DNA of 64,000 bases from the NCBI GenBank assembly GCA_045655645.1, contig JAZOPS010000042.1:1-64000 (forward strand), in the 5' to 3' direction. The notes under the pieces are model-generated. The model made no database searches, was not told the DNA's origin, and saw nothing but the letters and a program-made list of their open reading frames with translations. The stretch comes from Fimenecus sp045655645. GTDB lineage: Bacteria > Bacillota > Clostridia > Oscillospirales > Acutalibacteraceae. Below, one piece after another: positions 43,549 to 50,993 of this stretch (positions are counted from its first letter, which is position 1; each line of letters begins with the position of its first letter). Made by a program: the position numbers and the translations under genes.

Positions 43549-45966
43549 ATGAGTATTTTTAGTAAAATCGTTGGAAAAGCTTTTGCAATTGGCGAAAGAT
43601 TTATAAGTGGCGTTTCTCAGGAGGAAGCACAACAAGCTCTCGGCGAAGTAACAATTACTGACGGAATGCCTGAACTTTTGCGCCGTGCAGCAGCAGAATC
43701 AGCAGTTCTTCTCAAAAATGATGGCGTTCTTCCATATAAGGCAGAAAACAAAGTTTCTGTTTTTGGTCGCGGACAAATTGACTGGTTCTTCACTGGTTAT
43801 GGCTCCGGTGGTGATGTTAAAAAGCCTTATGGTGTAAATCTTATTGACGGGCTTAAAAATTGCGAAAAAATCAATGTTAACGAAGATTTGGCAGATACAT
43901 ATTCAAAGTGGGCAGAGAAAAACCCAATTGACCACGGTTTCTGGGGACATTGGCCACGCTATTATCCTGATATGGAGCTTACAGATGACATTGTAAAGAA
44001 AGCGTCTGAAAATAGTGATAATGCGATTTTCATTATCGGTCGTTCATCAGGTGAAGACCGTGAAAATGCTCTTGAAAAAGGTAGCTTTTATCTTACAGAT
44101 AACGAAAAGAAGAGTCTTGACCTTATTACAGAATACTTTGACAAAGTAACAATTCTTCTCAATATCGGTAGCATTATCGATATGGAATGGGTTGAAGATT
44201 ATGAAGATAAAATCGGCGCAATTATGATTGTTTGGCAGGGTGGTATGGAAAGTGGTAACGCTATTGCAGATTTGCTCTGCGGTGATGTTACACCAAGTGG
44301 TAAACTTCCTGACACAATTGCAGAAGAATATGACGATTACCCATCTTCAAAGAATTTTGGTCATAAAGAATTCAACGAATATGAAGAAGATATTTATGTA
44401 GGTTATCGTTATTTCGAAACATTCAAGAGAAGTGATGTGCTTTATCCTTTCGGTTTTGGTTTGTCTTATACTGATTTTGAAATCAAGTTCAAAAAGGCAA
44501 AGCAAACTAAAAAGAATGTAACAGTTGAATTTTCAGTTAAGAATGTTGGCAAAGAATACAGCGGTAAAGAAGTTGTTCAGCTTTATGTGCAGAAACCAAT
44601 TGCAAATCTTGGCAACCCTGCTCGTGAACTTGTTGGATTTGCAAAAACTGATGTTTTAGCACCTGGCAAGAGTCAGAAACTTGAAATTGTTATTCCAAAT
44701 TTTGCATTCAGTTCTTATGATGATAACGGCGCAAGTGGATATGCACATTGCTACGTTATGGAAAAAGGCGAATATTCGCTTTATCTTGGTAGTGATGTTC
44801 GCAGTGCATCAAAAGTGTGGAGCTATTATCAAGACGAAACAGTTGTAACAGAAGAACTTAAACAGGTTTCTGCTCCACAAGAAAAGTTTGACAGATTTAT
44901 CAACACAGAAAAAGGTCTTAAAAAAGAAACAGTTAAATGCCGTGAATATGACCTTCGTCATATTATAATTGATAAGCTTCCACAGCCTGTAATCACAACA
45001 GGTGATAAGGGTTATAAGCTCAAAGATGTTAAAGATGGCAAAATTTCAATGGAAACTTTTGTGGCTCAACTTGACCTTGACGAGCTTGAAGCAATTTCTC
45101 GTGGTGCTTATAAAATGGATTCACCTTTGGGTGCTCGTGGTAATGCAGGTGCTTTGGGTGGTGTAACAGAAAGTCTTCGTGATAAGGGTGTACCAGCAGT
45201 AATCACAACTGACGGACCTTCAGGTATCAGACTTTTATCATATTGCTCACTTATTCCAATCGGCACAGCATTTGCTTGCTCATTTAATACTGACCTTGTG
45301 AAAGAGGTTTATGCTCTTATCAGTAAAGAAATGAAAGATAAGGGTAGCGACATTCTTTTAGCACCGGGTATGAATATTCACAGAAGTCCACTTTGTGGCA
45401 GAAACTTTGAATATTATTCAGAAGACCCATATCTTTCAGGTGTGATGGGTGCTGCTGCAGTTGAGGGTATTCAAACTTGTGGCGGTGCAGCTTGTCCTAA
45501 ACACTATGCTTGTAACAACCAAGAATTTAATAGAACTCATAACGATTCAAGAGTTTCTGAAAGAGCACTTCGTGAAATCTATCTTAAAGGTTTTGAGATT
45601 TGTGTTAAAACTGCAAATCCAAAAACAATTATGACATCTTATAACAAGATTAACGGTGTTTGGGGACATTACAACTATGAACTTTGCCAAAGAGTTCTTC
45701 GTGACGAATGGGGCTTTAAGGGAATGGTTATGACAGACTGGTGGATGCGTTCATCAGAATGTCCTGAATTTCCAAGTCTTCACGACCAAGCATATCGTGT
45801 TCGCTCATCAGTTGATGTGCTCATGCCAGGTGGTAAGCGTACAGGTAAAGAAAAACCTGACGGAACATTGCTTAAAACATTCGGTAAGACAGATGGTATC
45901 ACATCAGGCGAAATGCAGAGAACTGCAATGCGTGTGCTCAACCTTTGTCTTGATTATATTGACTAA
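43549..45966 (+). CDS. Beta-glucosidase, glycoside hydrolase family 3, circularly permuted
   Basis: An 805-residue GH3 enzyme with the domains in reversed order. Residues ~35-285 are the alpha/beta sandwich domain that is normally C-terminal (AAAESAVLLKNDGVLPY, VFGRGQ, GRSSGEDRENALEKG with the likely acid/base region). Residues ~305-400 are a fibronectin-III-like domain (EVVQLYVQKP). Residues ~480-805 are the TIM barrel (ITTDGPSGIRLL, GMNIHRSPLCGRNFEYYSED, KHYACNNQE) with the nucleophile Asp730 in VMTDWW. No signal peptide is seen, so the enzyme is probably cytoplasmic and acts on imported cellodextrins or glycosides. Similar permutation is known from Ruminococcus albus and Butyrivibrio enzymes. 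Confidence 0.93.
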   Translation: MSIFSKIVGKAFAIGERFISGVSQEEAQQALGEVTITDGMPELLRRAAAESAVLLKNDGVLPYKAENKVSVFGRGQIDWFFTGYGSGGDVKKPYGVNLIDGLKNCEKINVNEDLADTYSKWAEKNPIDHGFWGHWPRYYPDMELTDDIVKKASENSDNAIFIIGRSSGEDRENALEKGSFYLTDNEKKSLDLITEYFDKVTILLNIGSIIDMEWVEDYEDKIGAIMIVWQGGMESGNAIADLLCGDVTPSGKLPDTIAEEYDDYPSSKNFGHKEFNEYEEDIYVGYRYFETFKRSDVLYPFGFGLSYTDFEIKFKKAKQTKKNVTVEFSVKNVGKEYSGKEVVQLYVQKPIANLGNPARELVGFAKTDVLAPGKSQKLEIVIPNFAFSSYDDNGASGYAHCYVMEKGEYSLYLGSDVRSASKVWSYYQDETVVTEELKQVSAPQEKFDRFINTEKGLKKETVKCREYDLRHIIIDKLPQPVITTGDKGYKLKDVKDGKISMETFVAQLDLDELEAISRGAYKMDSPLGARGNAGALGGVTESLRDKGVPAVITTDGPSGIRLLSYCSLIPIGTAFACSFNTDLVKEVYALISKEMKDKGSDILLAPGMNIHRSPLCGRNFEYYSEDPYLSGVMGAAAVEGIQTCGGAACPKHYACNNQEFNRTHNDSRVSERALREIYLKGFEICVKTANPKTIMTSYNKINGVWGHYNYELCQRVLRDEWGFKGMVMTDWWMRSSECPEFPSLHDQAYRVRSSVDVLMPGGKRTGKEKPDGTLLKTFGKTDGITSGEMQRTAMRVLNLCLDYID

Positions 45967-45971
45967 TTTTA

Positions 45972-45998
45972 AAGGGACGGATTATATCCGTCCTTTTC
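45972..45998 (+). terminator. Rho-independent terminator after the GH3 gene
   Basis: GGACGGAT pairs with ATCCGTCC around TAT, followed by TTTTCT. Confidence 0.8.
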
Positions 45999-46022
45999 TC
46001 TTGTAATAAATTTGTCCATATT

Positions 46023-46050
46023 TTCATATTCATTACTAACATGTATAAAT
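46023..46050 (+). promoter_or_regulatory. Possible sporulation (sigma-E-like) promoter for yabP-yabQ
   Basis: TTCATATT (46023-46030) resembles the sigma-E -35 box and TATAAAT (46044-46050) lies at a plausible distance. The B. subtilis yabP-yabQ genes belong to the sigma-E regulon; the match here is only partial. Confidence 0.3.
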
Positions 46051-46063
46051 ATGGAGGTTTATT

Positions 46064-46348
46064 ATGATTACAGATGAGAAATCAATACACAAATTGCCAC
46101 ACAATATAATTATGGAAGACCGAAAGAAACTTTCTGTTTCAGGGGTTACTGATATTGATTCTTTTGACGAGCAGACGATTGTTGCAATAACCGATTTAGG
46201 AGAACTCACTATTCGCGGTTGGAATTTGCACATAACAAGGCTCAATCTTGAACAGAGTGAACTGATGGTTGATGGTGAAATTTCATCACTCACTTATACT
46301 GATGTGCGACCAAAAGCACAAGGCTTTTTCTCAAAGGTATTAAGATGA
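46064..46348 (+). CDS. yabP: Sporulation protein YabP
   Basis: A 94-residue protein of the YabP/YqfC family: HNIIMEDRKKLSVSGVTDIDSFDEQ and GELTIRGWNLHITRLNLE are the family core. It is needed for spore formation in B. subtilis and is made in the mother cell. GGAGG precedes the ATG. The stop overlaps the yabQ start (ATGA). It marks the organism as a spore former or a recent descendant of one. Confidence 0.93.
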   Translation: MITDEKSIHKLPHNIIMEDRKKLSVSGVTDIDSFDEQTIVAITDLGELTIRGWNLHITRLNLEQSELMVDGEISSLTYTDVRPKAQGFFSKVLR

Positions 46349-46893
46349 CGGATTATATTTATTCTTTAAGTCTTGCGGAGCAGACGAAAGGTTTTTTGCT
46401 GTCATTGGGTTTTGGTTTTTTGATGGGAATACTCTATGACCTTGTGAGAATTGTGAGAATCAGTATTTCAAAAAGTAAAACTGCAATTATCGTCTTCGAT
46501 TTGATATATTGTGTTTTTCTTGGGTTTTGCTCATATATCTTTTTTCTTGTTGTGAATGAAGGGGATATCCGTGCGTTTTTGCTGTTGGGTGAAGGCATAG
46601 GATTTGCAATTTATTACTTTTCGTTGGGTGTTGCGGTGTTTACTGCAAGTGAGAAAATGGTAAACACCACAAAAAAGATAATATTAAAAGTTTTAAAAAT
46701 CATTTTATTTCCATTTTCTTGGTTTTTTAAAAAACTTAAAACTCTTTTGGAAAAATTTTCAAAGAAATGGCATAAAAAGGGTAAAAAGATTAAAAATAAA
46801 TCAAAATTTCACTTGAAACTGCATAAGCACTTGTTGTATAATCAAAGTGTTAAAATGGTGAAAAACGTAGTTTCACAAGAAAAGGAAGTGTAA
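46345..46893 (+). CDS. yabQ: Sporulation protein YabQ
   Basis: A 182-residue membrane protein with about four to five hydrophobic segments in the first 120 residues (LLSLGFGFLMGILYDLVRI, IVFDLIYCVFLGFCSYIFF) and a Lys-rich cytoplasmic tail. YabQ is required for spore cortex formation in B. subtilis. It is translationally coupled to yabP and followed after three bases by divIC, matching the conserved yabP-yabQ-divIC order. Confidence 0.9.
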   Translation: MTDYIYSLSLAEQTKGFLLSLGFGFLMGILYDLVRIVRISISKSKTAIIVFDLIYCVFLGFCSYIFFLVVNEGDIRAFLLLGEGIGFAIYYFSLGVAVFTASEKMVNTTKKIILKVLKIILFPFSWFFKKLKTLLEKFSKKWHKKGKKIKNKSKFHLKLHKHLLYNQSVKMVKNVVSQEKEV

Positions 46894-46896
46894 TAA

Positions 46897-47208
46897 ATGG
46901 CAAGAACAAAAGCAAAGGGGTCAAAACGCGTTCAACCAAAGAGCTTTATTCTCACATTGGGTCTTGTTTTGCTCATTGGCTATTTTGTGATTACTTTTAT
47001 TGGACTTCAACTTGACATCAGAGAACAACGAGCAGAGTTGAATGATAAAAACGCTGCATATCAGCAACAACTCAAAGAAAACGAAAGACTAGAGTCAATT
47101 GTTTCAAGTGAGGATAAGAGTTCATATATTGAACAAGTTGCTCGTGAAAAATTGGGCTTTGTTATGCCAGGTGAAAAAGTGTTCTACGATGTAACACCGG
47201 GAGCATAA
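46897..47208 (+). CDS. divIC: Septum formation initiator DivIC/FtsB family
   Basis: A 103-residue bitopic protein: a basic N-terminus, one membrane helix (residues ~18-38), a coiled coil (DIREQRAELNDKNAAYQQQL), and the C-terminal YIEQVAREKLGFVMPGEKVF typical of the family. It joins FtsL and DivIB in the division complex. GGAAGTG lies before the ATG. The location after yabQ and before yabR is the usual one. Confidence 0.92.
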   Translation: MARTKAKGSKRVQPKSFILTLGLVLLIGYFVITFIGLQLDIREQRAELNDKNAAYQQQLKENERLESIVSSEDKSSYIEQVAREKLGFVMPGEKVFYDVTPGA

Positions 47209-47243
47209 AGCGAAAGCTTTAATTGGGGAGGATATGCAGTTAT

Positions 47244-47696
47244 ATGCAGATAGACATCGGTTCTATTTATGATGGAACAGTGACAGGTTTGACTAAATTC
47301 GGAGCATTTGTTAAGCTCGAAGATGGAACAACAGGAATGGTACATATTTCTGAGGTTTCAAATGAGTATGTTAATGACATCTCTGAACATCTTGCCGAAG
47401 GTGACAAGGTTAAAGTCAAGGTTATTGAAATTAATGAAAAGGGCAAAGCAAGTCTTTCAATCAAAAAGGCTATGCCTGAACCAGAAAAACCAAAATTTGA
47501 GAAAAAACCAAGACCACAGAAAAACACAAATCGTGGTTGGCAGGGCAAACCACAAGAAGAACAGTCAGGCCCAATGTCTTTTGAAGATATGATGGCAAAG
47601 TTTAAGGCTCAAAGTGAAGATAAAATGAGCGACATTAAACGCAGTACTGACAGACGTGGCGGTGGTAGCAACGGCTATCGCAGAGGTTCAAAATAA
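47244..47696 (+). CDS. yabR: S1-domain RNA-binding protein YabR
   Basis: A 150-residue protein with an N-terminal S1 RNA-binding domain (IGSIYDGTVTGLTKFGAFV, MVHISEVSNEYV, VKVKVIEINEKGKASLSIK; residues ~1-70) and a disordered Pro/Lys/Arg-rich tail ending in Gly/Arg-rich sequence. It is related to polynucleotide phosphorylase S1 and general stress protein 13. ATG 47244 is in register with the domain; TTG 47223 and an out-of-frame ATG at 47234, closer to GGGGAGG, were considered less likely. Confidence 0.9.
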   Translation: MQIDIGSIYDGTVTGLTKFGAFVKLEDGTTGMVHISEVSNEYVNDISEHLAEGDKVKVKVIEINEKGKASLSIKKAMPEPEKPKFEKKPRPQKNTNRGWQGKPQEEQSGPMSFEDMMAKFKAQSEDKMSDIKRSTDRRGGGSNGYRRGSK

Positions 47697-47700
47697 AAAA

Positions 47701-47728
47701 CGGGGCAGTAAATACTGCCCTTTTTTGT
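47701..47728 (+). terminator. Rho-independent terminator after yabR
   Basis: GGGCAGTA (47703-47710) pairs with TACTGCCC (47713-47720), followed by TTTTTT. Confidence 0.85.
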
Positions 47729-47743
47729 TAAGGTAGTGACATA

Positions 47744-48583
47744 ATGAGAGAAATCAAAGCAGAGCAAATAACAGAAATAATCGCAAAACTTTGTATTGAA
47801 GCAAACAAGGCTTTGCCAGATAGTCTGGTTGATTGTATTTCTTGCGGATATAAAAACGAAGAAAAAGATTTGCCAAAAAACATTATGGGTGATTTGCTTT
47901 TAAATCTCGATTGTGCAAAAGAATTGGATATTCCAATTTGTCAGGACACAGGTATGGCTGTTATTTTTGCAGAAATCGGTCAGGATGTGCACATAGTCGG
48001 TGATTTTGAAGACGCAATCAACGAGGGCGTGCGAAATGGTTATGTTGATGGGCTTTTGAGAAAATCAATTGTGTCAGACCCGCTTGAAAGAGTGAATACT
48101 GATGACAACACACCTGCAGTTATTCACACTCGTCTTGTATCGGGTGATAAAATAAAACTCACAGTTGCACCAAAGGGTTTCGGCAGTGAGAATATGAGCA
48201 GAATAAAAATGTTCACACCATCTGCAACAAAAGAAGATATAATGGATTTTGTTGTTGAAACTGTGAAAATAGCAGGGGGCAACCCTTGTCCACCAATTGT
48301 ATTGGGCGTTGGTATCGGCGGAGATTTTGAATCTTGCACACTTCTTTCAAAAAAAGCACTTTGCAGAGATGTCGGGGTGAGAAATTCTAAAGAGTTATAT
48401 GCCCAGATGGAAAAAGAATTGCTTGATAGAATAAATGAAACCAATATTGGCCCACAGGGCTTTGGGGGCAAGACAACTGCTCTGGCTGTTAACATTGAAA
48501 CAGCGCCAACTCATATTGCGGGACTTCCCGTTGCAGTTAATGTTGGATGCCATGTAACTCGTCACAAAACGGCGATTATGTGA
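47744..48583 (+). CDS. Fumarate hydratase class I, alpha subunit
   Basis: A 279-residue iron-sulfur hydro-lyase alpha subunit (fumarase/tartrate dehydratase type): IPICQDTGMAVIF, NTDDNTPAVIHTRLV, KGFGSENMSRIKM, and CPPIVLGVGIGGDFE with a later Cys in NVGCHVTRH. These supply cluster ligands and active-site residues for interconversion of fumarate and malate. In this family alpha and beta subunits are usually encoded side by side; here the next gene is hpf and no beta subunit is found in the window. It starts just after a terminator. Confidence 0.9.
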   Translation: MREIKAEQITEIIAKLCIEANKALPDSLVDCISCGYKNEEKDLPKNIMGDLLLNLDCAKELDIPICQDTGMAVIFAEIGQDVHIVGDFEDAINEGVRNGYVDGLLRKSIVSDPLERVNTDDNTPAVIHTRLVSGDKIKLTVAPKGFGSENMSRIKMFTPSATKEDIMDFVVETVKIAGGNPCPPIVLGVGIGGDFESCTLLSKKALCRDVGVRNSKELYAQMEKELLDRINETNIGPQGFGGKTTALAVNIETAPTHIAGLPVAVNVGCHVTRHKTAIM

Positions 48584-48641
48584 AATATTTGTAAAAATTA
48601 AATAAAAATTCAATAAACTACTTTATTTTTCTGTGCATTTG

Positions 48642-48650
48642 TGATATATT
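48642..48650 (+). promoter_or_regulatory. Extended -10 promoter for hpf
   Basis: TGATATATT (TGn plus TATATT at 48645-48650) with a weak TTTATT at the -35 position. About 50 bases of leader follow before the GTG start. Confidence 0.45.
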
Positions 48651-48701
48651 ATAAGTGGGATAAGAAAAAATCCCAATTATAAACGCAAAGGAGATGTCGT
48701 T

Positions 48702-49223
48702 GTGAATATCACTATTATCGGACGTAAATGTACACCAAGAGAAAGCTTTAAAGCAAGAGCCGAAGAAAAACTTTTAAAAGTTGAGAAATTCTTTGGACCT
48801 GACGCAACGGCTAAAATCACTGCAACAGTTGAAAAGAATGTGAAAATCTGTGAAATCACACTCACAAGAAAAGGTATGATTTTCCGTGCACAAGAACGCA
48901 GTGATGATTTAGAAGATGCACTTGATAATTGCGTTGATTCTCTCATTCGTCAAATCAGAAAGAACAAAACAAGACTCGAAAAGAAGCTTCGTGATATTTC
49001 TTTCGATGACGCTTTAGGTGATGTGGCAGATGAAGACGAAATCGAGGTTGTGAGAACAAAAACGGTTGTTTTAAAACCTGAAACTGTTGAAGAAGCAATT
49101 TTGCAAATGAATCTTATAGGTCACATGTTCTATATGTTCAGAAATGCAGAGAATGACCAGATTTGCGTGGTTTATAAAAGAAATGACGGAGGCTATGGCC
49201 TTATCGAACCCGAGATTGAATAA
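48702..49223 (+). CDS. hpf: Ribosome hibernation promoting factor, long form
   Basis: A 173-residue long HPF that dimerises 70S ribosomes during starvation. The N-terminal domain (ITIIGRKCTPRESFKARAEEKL, then LEDALDNCVDSLIRQIRKNK) binds the 30S decoding region, and the C-terminal domain (EEAILQMNLIGHMFYMFRNAE) makes the dimer contact. The start is GTG 48702 behind AAAGGAGATG. Long HPF is the standard Firmicute type. The gene has its own promoter and a strong terminator. Confidence 0.95.
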   Translation: MNITIIGRKCTPRESFKARAEEKLLKVEKFFGPDATAKITATVEKNVKICEITLTRKGMIFRAQERSDDLEDALDNCVDSLIRQIRKNKTRLEKKLRDISFDDALGDVADEDEIEVVRTKTVVLKPETVEEAILQMNLIGHMFYMFRNAENDQICVVYKRNDGGYGLIEPEIE

Positions 49224-49233
49224 AACAAAATAC

Positions 49234-49258
49234 AGCGGGGTGAAAACCCCGCTTTTTT
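49234..49258 (+). terminator. Rho-independent terminator after hpf
   Basis: AGCGGGGT pairs with ACCCCGCT around GAAA, followed by TTTTT. Confidence 0.9.
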
Positions 49259-49272
49259 AATAGGAGAAAGAT

Positions 49273-50835
49273 ATGAAAAAGGCATTGAAAATTATAATTC
49301 CAATAGTTGCAGTTTTGTTGGCAACTGTAATAATTGTTTTTTCAGTATTTTTTGATAAGATTTTTTGGAACTCAAAAAGCTTTATCAAACAGTCACAAAC
49401 TGCTGATTTAACAATCACAATTAATGAAGACGAAAAAGGTAGAGTGCTTGATGGCTTTGGCGCTTCTGCTTGCTGGTGGTCACAGATTGCAGGCAAGAGT
49501 GAAAACGGCGAAGAGATAATGAAACTTCTTTATAGCAAAGATGGTTTAGGACTCAATATTTATCGTTATAACATTGGCGCAGGCTCTGCTGACAACCCAA
49601 ACACAAAAATAACTGACCCTTGGCGCAAAACAGAAAGTTTTTATGTTTATAACGCAGCAACCGGCGAATATGAATATGATTTTACCCGTGATGCAAACGC
49701 ACAGAAAATGCTTGATTTGGCACTTTCTTATGGTTGTGTTGATACGGTTGTGCTCTTTGCAAACTCACCACATTATTCAATGACTCTCAATGGAAGAGCT
49801 TATGGTAACGAAAACTGGTGGGTTAGTAACCTTCCACAAGAAAATTATGAGGCTTATGCTGAATATTTCTGCACAATCGCAGAATACTTTGTCAAAAAAG
49901 GCGTACCTGTTAAATACATAAGTCCAATTAACGAGCCGAACTGGTCTTGGGGACAAGCAAGCGTAAACCAGAGTCAAGAGGGTTGTTTCTATAATTCAGA
50001 AGATATTTATGGCGTTTATCGTGCATTTGTAAAAGAAATTAAAGAAAGAAATCTTGATGTTAAACTTTCAGGTCCTGAGTCAGGCGAAATTGGACATAGA
50101 CTTTATGAATGGTTTGAATATCTCTATAATGATGCAGAAATTCGTCCTTATCTTGGCAATTTGTCATATCATAGTTATTGGTCAGACGAGCAGTTGCACA
50201 ATAAAATTGGTCTTGGCAACTGGATAGAAGAAAAAACACCAGATATAACAGTTGAAATGTCAGAGTGGTGCCATCTCCCATGCACAGCGCCAATAGATTC
50301 AATTGACGGTGCACTTTTACAAGCGAGAACAATGGCAAACGATTTGAATTTCAGCAATATCAATTCGTGGACAGCTTGGGTTGGTGTAAATGGTATCGGA
50401 ATTGGTAAAGATGGCAAAAAATATTCTGACGGACTTTTGGCAGGTAACGCAGATTTAAGTGAATTTGAAATTGCAATGAGATATTATGCAGTTGCACATT
50501 TCAGCAAGTTTATTCCTGTGGGTAGCACAAAAATCCAGTCAGAAAAGAATATAAACGATGTAACAAAGGTAGAAGAAACAAATGAAAACGGTGAAAAAAT
50601 CACAACTGTTACAAAATATCTTGTGAACACAGTTTCATATCTCATACCTGATGGCAAAATTGTGACCGTTGTTGTAAACGAAGGCGTTGAGAGAGCATTA
50701 AATCTTAAAGTTGACCGTGACAATATGACAGTTTACACAACAACACAGGAAAAACAGATGGAAGAAACCTATAAAGGTGCAAAAACCGAAATCACACTTC
50801 CAGAAAAGAGTATCACAACAATTGTTTTTGAATAA
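49273..50835 (+). CDS. Membrane-anchored or secreted glycoside hydrolase, family 30-like
   Basis: A 520-residue protein with an N-terminal signal-anchor (KIIIPIVAVLLATVIIVFSVFF). The (beta/alpha)8 barrel shows GFGASACWWSQ, the acid/base Glu in YISPINEPNWSW (near residue 219) and the nucleophile Glu in VEMSEWCHLP (near residue 328). A C-terminal beta domain completes the GH30 pattern. Family members include glucosylceramidases, beta-1,6-glucanases/galactanases and xylanases; substrate is not determinable. It would act at the cell surface. The start lies 14 bases after the hpf terminator and has AGGAGAAAG upstream, so its promoter may lie within hpf. Confidence 0.85.
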   Translation: MKKALKIIIPIVAVLLATVIIVFSVFFDKIFWNSKSFIKQSQTADLTITINEDEKGRVLDGFGASACWWSQIAGKSENGEEIMKLLYSKDGLGLNIYRYNIGAGSADNPNTKITDPWRKTESFYVYNAATGEYEYDFTRDANAQKMLDLALSYGCVDTVVLFANSPHYSMTLNGRAYGNENWWVSNLPQENYEAYAEYFCTIAEYFVKKGVPVKYISPINEPNWSWGQASVNQSQEGCFYNSEDIYGVYRAFVKEIKERNLDVKLSGPESGEIGHRLYEWFEYLYNDAEIRPYLGNLSYHSYWSDEQLHNKIGLGNWIEEKTPDITVEMSEWCHLPCTAPIDSIDGALLQARTMANDLNFSNINSWTAWVGVNGIGIGKDGKKYSDGLLAGNADLSEFEIAMRYYAVAHFSKFIPVGSTKIQSEKNINDVTKVEETNENGEKITTVTKYLVNTVSYLIPDGKIVTVVVNEGVERALNLKVDRDNMTVYTTTQEKQMEETYKGAKTEITLPEKSITTIVFE

Positions 50836-50845
50836 AACAATAATT

Positions 50846-50876
50846 AAAAGCAGAGAATTTTGTTCTCTGCTTTTTT
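50846..50876 (+). terminator. Rho-independent terminator after the GH30 gene
   Basis: AAAAGCAGAGAA pairs with TTCTCTGCTTTT around TTTTG, followed by TT. Confidence 0.9.
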
Positions 50877-50935
50877 CTTAGCCCTTTTCGTCACATTTAC
50901 TAATTATATAGTGTTATTATTGTATCCTTTTTCAC

Positions 50936-50964
50936 TTGTGAAATGCTTTAAAAAAGTCTAAAAT
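50936..50964 (+). promoter_or_regulatory. Sigma-A promoter for the surface LRR protein
   Basis: TTGTGA (50936-50941), 17-base spacer, TAAAAT (50959-50964), 29 bases before the ATG, which follows TTAGGAGG. Confidence 0.65.
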
Positions 50965-50993
50965 AAAATTATAAAAAATTAGGAGGAATAAAA

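Noticed and set aside
47234..47260. ATG at 47234 as the yabR start
   Set aside because: It is better spaced from GGGGAGG but is out of frame with the S1 domain; ATG 47244 is in register.
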